A stretch of DNA of 64,000 nt from DASZQY01 sp963843565. GTDB lineage: Bacteria > Pseudomonadota > Alphaproteobacteria > Rhizobiales > Kaistiaceae. Shown in pieces: positions 24,288 to 34,368 of the stretch; positions within the stretch are counted from its first letter, which is position 1, and each line of letters starts with the position of its first letter. Both the position numbers and the translations under genes were made by a program. Where the stretch lies: the NCBI GenBank assembly GCA_963843565.1, contig CAWJKY010000003.1:62001-126000 (forward strand), given 5' to 3'. The notes beneath the pieces are model-generated. The model was not told where the DNA came from. It did no database searches and was given only the letters and a program-made list of their open reading frames with translations.

Positions 24288-25153
24288 CGATCGTCCTGAT
24301 CGCCGGGCCGACGGCGAGCGGCAAGTCGCGGTTGGCGCTGGAGCTGGCGGCGGACGAAGGCGGCATCATCGTCAACGCCGATTCCATGCAGGTCTATCGC
24401 GAGCTCCGCGTGCTCACCGCGCGCCCGACGCAGCAGGATGAGGCCGCCGTTCCGCATCGGCTCTATGGCCACGTCGGAGCCGCGACGCGCTATTCGGTCG
24501 GCGCGTGGCTGGCCGACGTGGCGCCGGTTCTCGACGAGGCCAGGCGGGAACGGCGCCCGGCAATCGTGGTCGGCGGCACCGGCCTCTATTTCAAGGCGCT
24601 GACCGAAGGACTGGCCGCCATGCCGGCGGTGCCGGCCGAAATCCGCGAGGAGGTCGCCCGCGAGGCCGATGGGGTGGAGACCCCTGCGCTTTATGCCCGT
24701 CTTGCGGCGCGCGATCCGGAAAGCGCGGCCGCGATCCGCCCTTCCGATCGCGCCCGCATCGTTCGCGCACTCGAAGTGTTTGCCGCCACTGGCACGCCGA
24801 TCGCCGTCTGGCAGCGCACCGGCGCGGCCGCGCCACTGGTCGATGCAGCGACGGCGCGCCGCCTGGTGCTGTCGCCCGAACGCGCCGAACTTCACAGGCG
24901 CATTGCGGCCCGTGCCGAAGCCATGGTTGCGGCCGGCGCGCTCGACGAGGTGAGGGCGCTCGCCGCGCTCGACCTCGACCCGGCGCTGCCCGCCATGAAG
25001 GCGATCGGCGTGCGCGAACTGCTGGCGCATCTGGCCGGTGACAGCTCCCTGGACGAGGCGGTCGCGGCCATCGCCACCGAAACCCGCCGCTACGCCCGTC
25101 GCCAGCTCACCTGGTTCCGCAACCAGATGGCGGATTGGGAGCGGTTTCCGTGA
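24284..25153 (+). CDS. miaA: tRNA dimethylallyltransferase
   Basis: A 289-residue MiaA that adds dimethylallyl to A37 of tRNAs reading UNN codons. P-loop GPTASGKS (about 8-15), substrate motif NADSMQVYRELRVLTARPT, VVGGTGLYFKAL and RYARRQLTWFRNQ are intact. It starts GTG at 24284, overlapping the methyltransferase stop (GTGA). Just upstream of the ilvBN-leader. A degenerate copy of its first 25 codons precedes the methyltransferase. Confidence 0.95.
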   Translation: MTIVLIAGPTASGKSRLALELAADEGGIIVNADSMQVYRELRVLTARPTQQDEAAVPHRLYGHVGAATRYSVGAWLADVAPVLDEARRERRPAIVVGGTGLYFKALTEGLAAMPAVPAEIREEVAREADGVETPALYARLAARDPESAAAIRPSDRARIVRALEVFAATGTPIAVWQRTGAAAPLVDAATARRLVLSPERAELHRRIAARAEAMVAAGALDEVRALAALDLDPALPAMKAIGVRELLAHLAGDSSLDEAVAAIATETRRYARRQLTWFRNQMADWERFP

Positions 25154-25225
25154 AGGAGGGGCCGCAACGGGTTCCCTGCCCTTGTGGGAGGGGGGCTGGT
25201 GGCGGTGGCCACCCCTTTCCCCCGC

Positions 25226-25254
25226 TTGACCTCGCCCTCTGACCGGCATACATC
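25226..25254 (+). promoter_or_regulatory. promoter of ilv leader and ilvBH
   Basis: TTGACC (25226-25231), 17 bases, TACATC (25249-25254). The leader ATG is only 7 bases after the -10, so transcription probably starts at or next to that ATG and the leader would be translated without a ribosome-binding site. Confidence 0.6.
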
Positions 25255-25261
25255 GGGCGCC

Positions 25262-25312
25262 ATGAAACTGGTTATCGTACTTCGATCGCGCATCGCCGGG
25301 GCGGCCCACTAG
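25262..25312 (+). CDS. ilv leader peptide
   Basis: A 16-codon frame MKLVIVLRSRIAGAAH. It carries a block of the amino acids that the downstream genes make (Leu-Val-Ile-Val-Leu, then Ile), and is followed by a rho-independent terminator 31 bases later and then ilvB. This is the layout of transcription attenuation: stalled ribosomes on Leu/Val/Ile codons would prevent the terminator from forming. It lies too close to the promoter to have a ribosome-binding site. Confidence 0.82.
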   Translation: MKLVIVLRSRIAGAAH

Positions 25313-25343
25313 GTCCGCCTCCGTCAGGTGATGCGCGAAAATC

Positions 25344-25366
25344 GGGCCCCCTCTGGGGCCTTTTTT
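25344..25366 (+). terminator. ilv attenuator terminator
   Basis: GGCCCC (25345-25350), CTCT loop, GGGGCC (25355-25360) and six T (25361-25366): a classic intrinsic terminator between the leader peptide and ilvB. Confidence 0.85.
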
Positions 25367-25439
25367 GTTGGTGAAACGGCCGGGTAGAGCTGGCCAGGGT
25401 TCAGACGAGCGACGGGCGGTGGCCCGGGTGGAGCAGAGA

Positions 25440-27229
<1,790 letters not shown>

Positions 27230-27233
<4 letters not shown>

Positions 27234-27853
27234 ACAAGACCGCAAAGAAACCCGCGAAGAAGACCGCGGCCAGGCGCGGGGCGGCTCCCGCTCTGCCGAA
27301 AGCATCGACCCAGCCGGCCTCTCCGTATTTCTTCGAAGTGAACACCGACCGGGTCGAGCGCCACACGCTCTCGGTGCTGGTCGACAACGAGCCGGGCGTG
27401 CTGGCGCGCGTCATCGGCCTGTTCTCCGGCCGCGGCTACAACATCGAAAGTCTCACGGTGTCGGAGACCGAGCACGCCCGCCACCTGTCGCTCATCACCA
27501 TCGTCACCACCGGCACGCCGATGGTGCTGACCCAGATCAAGCATCAGCTCGAGCGCCTCGTGCCGGTGCATTCGGTCACCGACCTCACCGCCGAGGGGCG
27601 CCCGCTGGAGCGCGAGCTGGCGCTGGTCAAGGTCGTGGGGCGGGGCGAGAACCGCGTCGAGGCGCTCCAGCTCGGCCGCGCATACGAGGCTGCGGTGGTC
27701 GACGCGACCACCGAGCACTTCATCTTCCAGGTGACCGGATCGAGCACCAAGGTGGAGGAGTTCATCGCCGTCATGGGGCCGCTGGGTCTGGTCGAAGTGT
27801 GCCGGACGGGCGTCGCGGCGATCGGCCGGGGCGCCGGGACCGTAGCGCGCTAG
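27230..27853 (+). CDS. ilvH: acetolactate synthase small subunit
   Basis: A 207-residue regulatory subunit. After a Lys/Ala-rich N-terminus (NKTAKKPAKKTAARRG) it has the ACT domain: RHTLSVLVDNEPGVLARVIGLFSGRGYNIESLTV, shown in part, and the C-terminal domain around HFIFQVTGSSTKVEEFI. Valine binding there gives feedback inhibition. It starts at GTG 27230, overlapping ilvB, so translation is coupled. The basic N-terminal extension of about 30 residues is unusual for IlvH and its role is unknown. Confidence 0.94.
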
Positions 27854-27885
27854 GCGAGGCGGATCAGGACGGGCGGCGGGATCCT

Positions 27886-28485
27886 TTGGCGAACGGCAGT
27901 CTCTTCGCGGCGTTCGTCGTCTTCGCGATCGCCACCTTGTTCACGCCCGGGCCGAACAACGTCATGCTGATGACGTCGGGCGTGAATTTCGGCTTCCGCC
28001 GCACCCTGCCGCATGTCCTCGGTGTCGATCTCGGCTTCTCCTTCATGGTGCTGATGGTCGGGCTGGGGCTGGGCGCGCTGTTCGCGGCCGTGCCGCAGGT
28101 CTACGCGGTGCTGAAATACGCGGCGGCCGCGTATCTCCTCTACCTCGCCTGGCGGATCGCCAACGCCGGCCGCATCAAGGAAGACGGGACCGGCCGGCCG
28201 TTCACTTTCATCCAGGCCGCCGCCTTCCAGTGGATCAACCCGAAGGGCTGGATCATGGCGGTGGGCGCCGTCACCACCTACGCCGCCGTCGCCGCCTATC
28301 CGTTCAACATGGTGCTGATCGTCGCGGTTTTTCTGGGGTTCGGCCTGGCCTCGAGCCTGACCTGGCTGCTGTTCGGCACGGCGCTTCGCCGCATCGTCAC
28401 CGACCCGGCCAAAGTGCGTGTCTTCAACCTCGCCATGGCGGTCCTGCTGGCGCTCTCCCTGGTCCCGGTTTTCGTGGAAAGCTAG
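27886..28485 (+). CDS. LysE family transporter
   Basis: A 199-residue membrane exporter with about six helices; TPGPNNVMLMTSGVNFGFRR is the LysE/RhtB signature and QWINPKGWIMAVGAV the second motif. No ATG exists near the N-terminus; TTG at 27886, preceded by GGCGGG, is the most likely start. It follows ilvH by 32 bases and could export a branched-chain or other amino acid, which would fit its place at the end of the ilvBH transcript. Confidence 0.85.
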   Translation: MANGSLFAAFVVFAIATLFTPGPNNVMLMTSGVNFGFRRTLPHVLGVDLGFSFMVLMVGLGLGALFAAVPQVYAVLKYAAAAYLLYLAWRIANAGRIKEDGTGRPFTFIQAAAFQWINPKGWIMAVGAVTTYAAVAAYPFNMVLIVAVFLGFGLASSLTWLLFGTALRRIVTDPAKVRVFNLAMAVLLALSLVPVFVES

Positions 28486-28573
28486 GCGGCCGGCCGCCTC
28501 GGATGCGGCGAAACATTGCGCCCAGCGATTTTGATTTGCACTTGGCCCGAGAACCGAGTAGACTGTCTAAGCA

Positions 28574-28590
28574 TCTGATATTACATCAGA
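28574..28590 (+). promoter_or_regulatory. inverted repeat in AT-rich promoter region
   Basis: Perfect TCTGAT - 5 bases - ATCAGA inside a locally AT-rich stretch (28548-28610), about 100 bases upstream of the caspase-like gene. It looks like an operator in a promoter region, regulator unknown. Confidence 0.35.
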
Positions 28591-28688
28591 ATTTCACATT
28601 TTGGCGGCTGTTGCGGGAGCTGCCGGCCGTGGCCGGCGGTGTTCGTCCGGCCGCTCCCGGTCGGTTTGCCGGGAAGGAGCGTCGGGCG

Positions 28689-29354
28689 GTGGCTTCCTCG
28701 CGGCATCTGGGGCTTGGAGTGGTCGAATCCCGCTGGTTCGATGACCGCCACCATACCGTGCGCCCTTTGTTCGAATTCCTCTCCTACGCGCTGAAAGACC
28801 GCTCGGACGCCTTCACCTATGAACGCTTCGTCGGGGCGGTCTCGTTTCGGGATGCCGTGCGCTTCATGACCGCCGGCGGCGACATCGATTTTCTCTATGT
28901 CGCGGCCCATGGCGACGGCGGCAAGATCGAGGCGCCGAACGGCTCCGGCCTGTCGCGGACGTTCCTGCGCAACACGCTGGTCGAGGCCAACCGCAAGCGC
29001 CGCCGCCTCAAGGGGGTGCTGTTCGGCTCCTGCAAGTTCGGCGACGAGTTCAACCTGATCGAGCTGCTGCGCCCGGCGCGCATGGCCGGCGAGGAGGTCG
29101 ATAACCGGCTGATCTGGGCGGCGGGCTACGGCGTCGAGATCGACTACACGCGCAGTTCCCTGTTCGACATCTCCTTCTACGACCTGTTCTTCCGCACCAA
29201 CGGGGGCGACGAGATCGTCCGCCTGGAGAAGACGGTGGAGGGCCTCGACAAGGCGATGCCGGGGCTTGCCGAGAACCTGAACCTCAGGATCGTCGCCCGG
29301 CTGCGCAAGGGGCGCTATCGCGATATCATCAAGGGAGAGACGCTGGTCGACTGA
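28689..29354 (+). CDS. putative caspase-fold protein, unknown function
   Basis: A 221-residue protein without a recognised family name. Two blocks suggest a caspase/CHAT-like fold: strand plus histidine FLYVAAHGDGG (His74) and strand plus cysteine GVLFGSCKFGD (Cys115), the usual His/Cys spacing and order of clan CD peptidases. GTG 28689 with AGGAG at 28676 is the chosen start; an open frame continues upstream but through promoter-like DNA. DUF2461 follows after ten bases with its own strong ribosome-binding site, so the two are probably cotranscribed. Peptidase activity is inference. Confidence 0.6.
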   Translation: MASSRHLGLGVVESRWFDDRHHTVRPLFEFLSYALKDRSDAFTYERFVGAVSFRDAVRFMTAGGDIDFLYVAAHGDGGKIEAPNGSGLSRTFLRNTLVEANRKRRRLKGVLFGSCKFGDEFNLIELLRPARMAGEEVDNRLIWAAGYGVEIDYTRSSLFDISFYDLFFRTNGGDEIVRLEKTVEGLDKAMPGLAENLNLRIVARLRKGRYRDIIKGETLVD

Positions 29355-29364
29355 GGAGGTGGCG

Positions 29365-30042
29365 ATGGGCGAGTTCCGCGGATTCGGGCCGAAGGCACTC
29401 GCCTTCTTCGAGGCGCTGAAGTTTCACCAGTCGAAAGAGTGGTTCGACGAGAACCGCGGCCTCTACGAAGCCGACGTCGTGGCGCCGATGGTGGCGCTCC
29501 TCGGCGATCTATCCGCGACCTTCGCGAAAGAGGGCCCGCCGCTCAGGGCCGACGGCAAGCGCTCCATGTTCCGCATCTATCGCGACGTGCGCTTCGCGAA
29601 AGACAAGACCCCCTACAAGACCCACGCCGGCGCGGTCATGACCCGCTCGGGCGCCAAGAACGACAACGGTCTCCTGTACGTCCACATCTCGCCTGAGGGC
29701 TGCTTCACGGCGGCCGGCTTCTATCAGCCCGAATCGGCGGACCTTGCCCGCTTGCGCAAGGCAATCGTCGCCGACGGCGGCAAGCGCTACGCCGCGATGC
29801 TGGCGGCGCTGAAGAAGGGCAAGCTCGCGCTCAACGACGAGCCGGACCTCACCCGCGTCCCGCGGGGCTTCGAGAGCCACAAGGGCGGCCCGCTCGAGGG
29901 GGCGCTGCGGCTCAAGTCCTTCATCGTCGAGGCGCCGCTGTCCGACGCGCTGATCCTGACCCCGAAGCTTGCCACCTCGCTCGCCTCCTTTGCCCGGCGC
30001 GCCCGGCCGCTGCTCGATTTCGGCTGGCAAACGCTGGGTTGA
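29365..30042 (+). CDS. DUF2461 family protein
   Basis: A 225-residue protein of the DUF2461 family: FFEALKFHQSKEWFDENRGLYE, MFRIYRDVRFAKDKTPYKTHAG, and a LYVHISPEGCFTAAGFYQPE strand. Function unknown; found widely in bacteria and some eukaryotes. GAGGAGGT ends 4 bases before ATG 29365; a GTG at 29359 falls inside that site. Directly follows the caspase-like gene. Confidence 0.9.
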   Translation: MGEFRGFGPKALAFFEALKFHQSKEWFDENRGLYEADVVAPMVALLGDLSATFAKEGPPLRADGKRSMFRIYRDVRFAKDKTPYKTHAGAVMTRSGAKNDNGLLYVHISPEGCFTAAGFYQPESADLARLRKAIVADGGKRYAAMLAALKKGKLALNDEPDLTRVPRGFESHKGGPLEGALRLKSFIVEAPLSDALILTPKLATSLASFARRARPLLDFGWQTLG

Positions 30043-30125
30043 ATGGCGGTTCTCGGGCGCGAATTTCTCATGCTACAGTGCGCCCTTCCTGGCGAGTTCA
30101 TTCATTCTTGAAAGGGAGGTTGGCA

Positions 30126-30749
30126 ATGCGCGGTCTCATCGCCATCGGTGCTTTGGCATTGGCGGTCACCTCTTCGCAGGCGGTGCTCGCCTGCGAGGGC
30201 AGCGCGGTTCTTCTGCGGGATACCTTCGGCGACCACATTTCCAAGATGTGGACCGCAACCACCGATATCGGCACCTTTGACGGAGCCCTTCAGTTCGAGG
30301 CGCGGGTCAACAAGTCCGAGAAGGTGATTGCCGAGCCCTACTACTTCGACGCCGACATCTGCGCGGACATGATCGTCGTCGACACGCCGGATCTCGCCGC
30401 CGCCTACGTCGGCATCGGGTTCTGGATGACCGACACCAAGAACCTCTACACGTTCCAGCTGACGCCTGACGGCTACGCCGGCGTCTACAAGCTCAAGGAC
30501 GATAGCTGGACCACGGTGATCAAGGACAAGCCGTCCTCGTCGATCGTCACCGGCACCGGCTCGGTCAACACGCTGCGTGTCGTCACGGTCGGCGACAAGG
30601 CGACGCTCTACATCAACGGCGACGAGTTCGACTCCATCACGGGCGACCCGCCGTCCAGCGGGCAGCACGTCGGCTTCGTCGTCGAGGGGCCGTCGGGCAA
30701 GACCGCGACCTTCCGCTTCAACGACATCGACGTGACCTATCCGGAGTAG
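30126..30749 (+). CDS. secreted protein with concanavalin-like fold
   Basis: A 207-residue exported protein. Signal peptide MRGLIAIGALALAVTSSQAVLA, then a beta-sandwich-like sequence: LLRDTFGDHISKMWTATTDIGTFDGALQFEA and GIGFWMTDTKNLYTFQLTPDGYAGVYKLKDDSWTTV (shown in part). This pattern resembles the lectin/glucanase fold of DUF1080- or LamG-like proteins. GGGAGG precedes ATG 30126. No catalytic site recognised; a carbohydrate-binding role is inference. Confidence 0.65.
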   Translation: MRGLIAIGALALAVTSSQAVLACEGSAVLLRDTFGDHISKMWTATTDIGTFDGALQFEARVNKSEKVIAEPYYFDADICADMIVVDTPDLAAAYVGIGFWMTDTKNLYTFQLTPDGYAGVYKLKDDSWTTVIKDKPSSSIVTGTGSVNTLRVVTVGDKATLYINGDEFDSITGDPPSSGQHVGFVVEGPSGKTATFRFNDIDVTYPE

Positions 30750-30800
30750 GGCGTCACGACGGTCGGCTGCGGCCGCCCGTTTCAGGACCGCAGAAGAGAC

Positions 30801-30827
30801 ACCGCCGGCGACCGCTTCGCCGGCGGT
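30801..30827 (+). terminator. hairpin terminator
   Basis: Arms ACCGCCGGCGA (30801-30811) and TCGCCGGCGGT (30817-30827), loop CCGCT, followed by CGTCGTTTC. Probably ends the transcript of the secreted protein. Confidence 0.55.
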
Positions 30828-30923
30828 CGTCGTTTCAGGCGCGTGCGCGCCAGCCCGGCCGGTCGACGAGCGCCGTCTCGGGGGGAATCTGCTTGCCCCG
30901 CTTGCGGTTCCCCTCTATTGAAC

Positions 30924-30944
30924 CGTACCGTAACGTACGGTACG
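30924..30944 (+). promoter_or_regulatory. operator upstream of tetR-ilvC
   Basis: Perfect inverted repeat CGTACCGT (30924-30931) and ACGGTACG (30937-30944) with a 5-base spacer, 23 bases upstream of the TetR start. It is the size and place expected for a TetR-family autoregulatory site. Confidence 0.65.
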
Positions 30945-30966
30945 CAAGGGCAGTCGGGAGGATCGG

Positions 30967-31647
30967 GTGACCGCCACGGTCGAAGTCGGCGCGGAAAGCC
31001 TGACCGGGCGCCAGCAGGCGGTGCTCGAGGCCGCCCTCGGCCTGCTCGTCGAGGAGGGCGCCGGGCTCACCATGGGCAGCGTGGCGCGGCGGGCGAGCTG
31101 CTCCAAGGAAACGCTCTACAAGTGGTTCGGCGACCGCAACGGGCTGCTCACGGCGACGGTCCAGTGGCAGGCCGCCAAGGTCCGTATCGCGCCGCTCGAC
31201 CGCAAGCGGGTCGATGCGGCGGCGTTGATGGACACGCTGGAGCGTTTCGCGGCCGACTGGCTGAAGGTCATCTCCGGGCCGGTGTCGGTGGCGCTCAATC
31301 GCCTGGCGATCGGCCATCCGGCGTCGGAGCCGAACGCGCGTGAACTCGGGGCGATCGTGCTGCGCAACGGGCCGTTTGCCATGGGGCGGCGGCTGAAGCC
31401 GGCGCTCGAGCTCGGGCGCGAGGCGGGGATACTCGCCTTTGACGATATCGACGAGGCGTTCCGCATCTTCTTCGGTCTGGTGGTGCGGGACGTCCAGATC
31501 CGGCTCCTGCTCGGAGACCGGCTGAAATTGACCGCCGCCGAGATCGACCGGGATGCCCGGCGGGCGACGCGGCAGTTCTTCGCGCTCTACGGAGCAAAAA
31601 CGCGGAAGCAAAAAGGCGACCGCCTGATGGAAACCAGCAAGGGATAG
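30967..31647 (+). CDS. TetR/AcrR-family regulator
   Basis: A 226-residue TetR-type repressor starting at GTG 30967. The helix-turn-helix is in residues about 15-60: TMGSVARRASCSKETLYKWFGDRNGLLTATV, shown in part (VARRASCSKETLYKWFGDR). The C-terminal domain resembles those of AefR-like TetR regulators. It is followed by ilvC after only six bases, so it is likely cotranscribed and may control ilvC. A palindromic operator precedes it. Confidence 0.9.
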   Translation: MTATVEVGAESLTGRQQAVLEAALGLLVEEGAGLTMGSVARRASCSKETLYKWFGDRNGLLTATVQWQAAKVRIAPLDRKRVDAAALMDTLERFAADWLKVISGPVSVALNRLAIGHPASEPNARELGAIVLRNGPFAMGRRLKPALELGREAGILAFDDIDEAFRIFFGLVVRDVQIRLLLGDRLKLTAAEIDRDARRATRQFFALYGAKTRKQKGDRLMETSKG

Positions 31648-31653
31648 AGGAAA

Positions 31654-32673
31654 ATGCGCGTCTACTACGATCGTGATGCCGATCTCAATCTGATCAAGGG
31701 CAAGAAGGTCGCCATCGTCGGCTATGGCAGCCAGGGGCGGGCCCACGCCCTCAACCTGCATGATTCCGGCGTCAAGGACGTCGCCATCGCCTTGCGGCCC
31801 GACTCGACTACCGCCCGCAAGGTCGAGGCGGACGGCCTGCCCGTGATGTCGGTGGCCGAAGCCGCGGCCTGGGCCGATCTCATCATGATGTGCGCGCCGG
31901 ACGAGCTCCAGGCGGGCATCTGGAAGGACGGTATCGCCGCCAACATCCGCGACGGCGCGGCGATCGCCTTCGCCCACGGCCTCAACATCCACTTCAGCCT
32001 GATCGAACCGAAGAAGACCATCGACGTCATCATGATCGCGCCGAAGGGACCCGGCCACACGGTGCGCGGCGAATACCAGAAGGGCGGCGGCGTGCCGTGC
32101 CTGGTGGCGGTCGCCCAGGACGCTTCGGAAAACGCCCTCGATCTCGCGCTTTCCTACGCCAGCGGCATCGGCGGCGGGCGTTCGGGCATCATCGAGACCA
32201 CCTTCCGCGAGGAATGCGAGACCGATCTGTTCGGCGAGCAGGTGGTGCTGTGCGGCGGCCTCGTCGAGCTGATCCGCGGCGGCTTCGAGACGCTGGTGGA
32301 AGCCGGCTACGCGCCCGAGATGGCCTATTTCGAGTGCCTGCACGAGGTGAAGCTGATCGTCGACCTGATCTACGAGGGCGGCATCGCCAACATGAACTAT
32401 TCGATCTCCAACACGGCCGAGTACGGCGAGTATGTCTCCGGGCCGCGCATCATCAACGCCGAGGCCAAGGCGGAGATGAAGCGGGTCCTGAAGGACATCC
32501 AGACGGGCAGCTTCACGTCCGAGTGGATGCGCGAGTTCGGGGCCGGCCTGCCGAAGTTCAAGGCGACCCGCCGGTTGAACGACGAGCACCCGATCGAGGA
32601 AGTCGGCCAGAAGCTCCGCGCCATGATGCCGTGGATCGGCGCCAACAAGCTGGTCGACAAGGCGAAGAACTGA
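31654..32673 (+). CDS. ilvC: ketol-acid reductoisomerase
   Basis: A 339-residue class I KARI: converts acetolactate to dihydroxyisovalerate (and the isoleucine counterpart) with NADPH and Mg. GYGSQGRAHALNLHDSG is the Rossmann NADPH loop; the metal-binding carboxylates lie in FREECETDLFGEQ and ECLHEVKLIVDLIYEGG. GAGG precedes the ATG. Second enzyme of the branched-chain pathway; the first (ilvBH) lies 4 kb upstream and the TetR regulator directly before it. Confidence 0.97.
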   Translation: MRVYYDRDADLNLIKGKKVAIVGYGSQGRAHALNLHDSGVKDVAIALRPDSTTARKVEADGLPVMSVAEAAAWADLIMMCAPDELQAGIWKDGIAANIRDGAAIAFAHGLNIHFSLIEPKKTIDVIMIAPKGPGHTVRGEYQKGGGVPCLVAVAQDASENALDLALSYASGIGGGRSGIIETTFREECETDLFGEQVVLCGGLVELIRGGFETLVEAGYAPEMAYFECLHEVKLIVDLIYEGGIANMNYSISNTAEYGEYVSGPRIINAEAKAEMKRVLKDIQTGSFTSEWMREFGAGLPKFKATRRLNDEHPIEEVGQKLRAMMPWIGANKLVDKAKN

Positions 32674-32768
32674 TCGTTTCGCCTTCACGGGCCTTCGCAG
32701 GCGTTTGCCGCTGCGGTTGACGCCTGCCTTTGGCCACCCCTAGTCTTTTGCAATTGGGGGAGGGGCCG

Positions 32769-33011
32769 ATGGTGAAGCAGCTCGATGCCTCAAGTGCGCC
32801 CGAGGAGATGGTTCAGGCCGCGAAGTCGCTGCAACTCGCCCGTGCGGTCGGAATCGTGGCCGGGCTTGCTGTGGCGGCGATTGCCTTTTTCGTGATCGGT
32901 TCGTCGTCGCTCGGCGGCTCGCCGCTCGCGATCGTCGTCCTGATCCTCGTGGCCGCCGGCGCCTATCGGCTGGCTTACGAGATCCTGGCCCGCACCCTGC
33001 CGCCGAACTGA
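32769..33011 (+). CDS. small two-helix membrane protein
   Basis: An 80-residue protein with two hydrophobic helices (about 28-48 and 52-72) and a short N-terminal cytoplasmic part (MVKQLDASSAPEEMVQAAK). GGGGGAGGGGC precedes ATG 32769. Unknown function; no family recognised. It follows ilvC by 95 bases and is followed by a convergent gene. Confidence 0.6.
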   Translation: MVKQLDASSAPEEMVQAAKSLQLARAVGIVAGLAVAAIAFFVIGSSSLGGSPLAIVVLILVAAGAYRLAYEILARTLPPN

Positions 33012-33027
33012 GAGCGTCCTTCGCTGG

Positions 33028-33669
33028 CTATTTGTCGTTGCCGGAATGGATGATCCGGTAACGGAGCAACTGCCCGCGATCGAGGAAGTTCGCCTCGTTC
33101 GGCCCGGCCTTGACCAGTTCGGTGAGCAGATCGAGGTCGGCGCCCATCTCCGCGATGTAGATCGCCAGTCTGGCGCCCATGGATAGGCCGTTGGCGAAAG
33201 CGTCGGCGCCCGAGGTCACGCACTTTTCCGCGTCGGCTGGCTGGTCGTCGATCGTGCAATTGATGCGCACCTGATGGACGGCGTACTTGCTCCCGGCCGG
33301 CACGTCCCGCACGACACCGCCCAGAAACGCCAGGGCGCAGGCGCTGTTGCACGAGCCGGGGCTGTCTTTGCGGCCGACGCTCGTCGAAAGTCCGTGCGTC
33401 CGGATCGCCCGGCCAAGCGCCAGGCCGGCGTCGATGTCGCCGCCCGGCGAATTCATCACCAGGAGGCTGGCGGCCGGCACGTCGTTGTCGGTGAGAAACG
33501 CCTCGAATGCGGCCGGCGTCTCAGGCAGGATCGCGCCGCTGGCGAAGACGGTCACTGGAGCGCCCGGGGGCCGCTCCACGGTGAACGCCATCGGCGTGAT
33601 ATCGGCCGCCGCCGTCGTTGAGGCGAGGGCCACGAGGAAGAGCACAACGAGCGCGGCGCGCTGGAGCAT
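33028..33669 (-). CDS. exported ClpP-like protein
   Basis: A 213-residue protein with a signal peptide (MLQRAALVVLFLVALASTTAAAD) and a ClpP/crotonase-like fold: LLVMNSPGGDIDAGLALGRAIRTHGL and CNSACALAFLGGVVRDVPAGSKYAVHQV (shown in part). In this exported subgroup the nucleophile position is in C-S-ACA, here CNSACALAF, and the His is AVHQV. Peptidase activity is inferred, with no partner suggested by the neighbourhood. Convergent with the small membrane protein gene. Confidence 0.75.
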   Translation of the reverse strand: MLQRAALVVLFLVALASTTAAADITPMAFTVERPPGAPVTVFASGAILPETPAAFEAFLTDNDVPAASLLVMNSPGGDIDAGLALGRAIRTHGLSTSVGRKDSPGSCNSACALAFLGGVVRDVPAGSKYAVHQVRINCTIDDQPADAEKCVTSGADAFANGLSMGARLAIYIAEMGADLDLLTELVKAGPNEANFLDRGQLLRYRIIHSGNDK

Positions 33670-33723
33670 GCGATCCCGCTACTGGCAGGGTGAGCCGAGG
33701 GCCCCCCCAGGATACCAAAAACA

Positions 33724-33752
33724 AAACCGCCCCGGACGAGCCGGGGCGGTTT
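33724..33752 (-). terminator. terminator of the BA14K gene
   Basis: AAACCGCCCCGG (33724-33735) and CCGGGGCGGTTT (33741-33752). Read leftward the hairpin is followed by TTTGTTTTTGG, so it ends the BA14K-type gene that stops at 33773. Confidence 0.85.
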
Positions 33753-33772
33753 CGCATGCGCGGGAGGAATTC

Positions 33773-34111
33773 CTACCAGCGGTCCGGCGAGATGCACCGC
33801 GCCGCGACGCCCCGGCGCTTGAAGTAGGTGTCGGTGGCCGGGTTGTAGGTCCGGTAGCGGGCGCTGCACCAAGCGGCATGCTCGTTCCACTCGTGAGCGC
33901 GGTGGAAGTAGGGGGTCCTGATCCCAAAACCGAAGATCGGGGTGTTGACGTACACGTACGCCAGCGGCACCCGGTGCCACGGCATTCCCCACCGGTAGTG
34001 GTACCCGTCGCCGTAATAGGAAGCCGAATGGGCCGATGCCGCGGTTGACGTGGCGGCGATGGCGCCAACCCCCATCATTGCCGCCAGACTCAACGCAACA
34101 AACTTACGCAT
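33773..34111 (-). CDS. BA14K family protein
   Basis: A 112-residue exported protein. Signal peptide 1-28 (MRKFVALSLAAMMGVGAIAA...), then a Tyr/His-rich region and the BA14K C-terminal motif HAAWCSARYRTYNPATDTYF with RRGVAARCISPDRW. Members were first seen as an immunoreactive, lectin-like antigen in Brucella. AAGGA lies before ATG 34111. Envelope location is inferred. A terminator follows. Confidence 0.88.
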   Translation of the reverse strand: MRKFVALSLAAMMGVGAIAATSTAASAHSASYYGDGYHYRWGMPWHRVPLAYVYVNTPIFGFGIRTPYFHRAHEWNEHAAWCSARYRTYNPATDTYFKRRGVAARCISPDRW

Positions 34112-34368
34112 GTTCCTTACTCTCTCCATTTGCGCCCGAATTACACCCGCCGGGCGCGCGGGCGGGGGGCGGCCAAGATGCCCCCCAATGTCCGAGATAG
34201 ACACAGAAATCTGTGGCTAAATGCTGACTCTGGCGAGATGAATGCCGGCTGAACAGGGGCTGTTCCACCGGGGCGAGCGCGGCCCCCAACGCCTGCCCGA
34301 TGCGGGGCCCGCGGGTTTCTGCTAAAATCGCACGCTTGGTAAAGCGGACTGGACGAGGGGAGGCCGCC

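Noticed and set aside
28230..28688. Longer start for the caspase-like protein
   Set aside because: The first half overlaps the LysE gene, and the rest runs through AT-rich promoter-like DNA with an inverted repeat.
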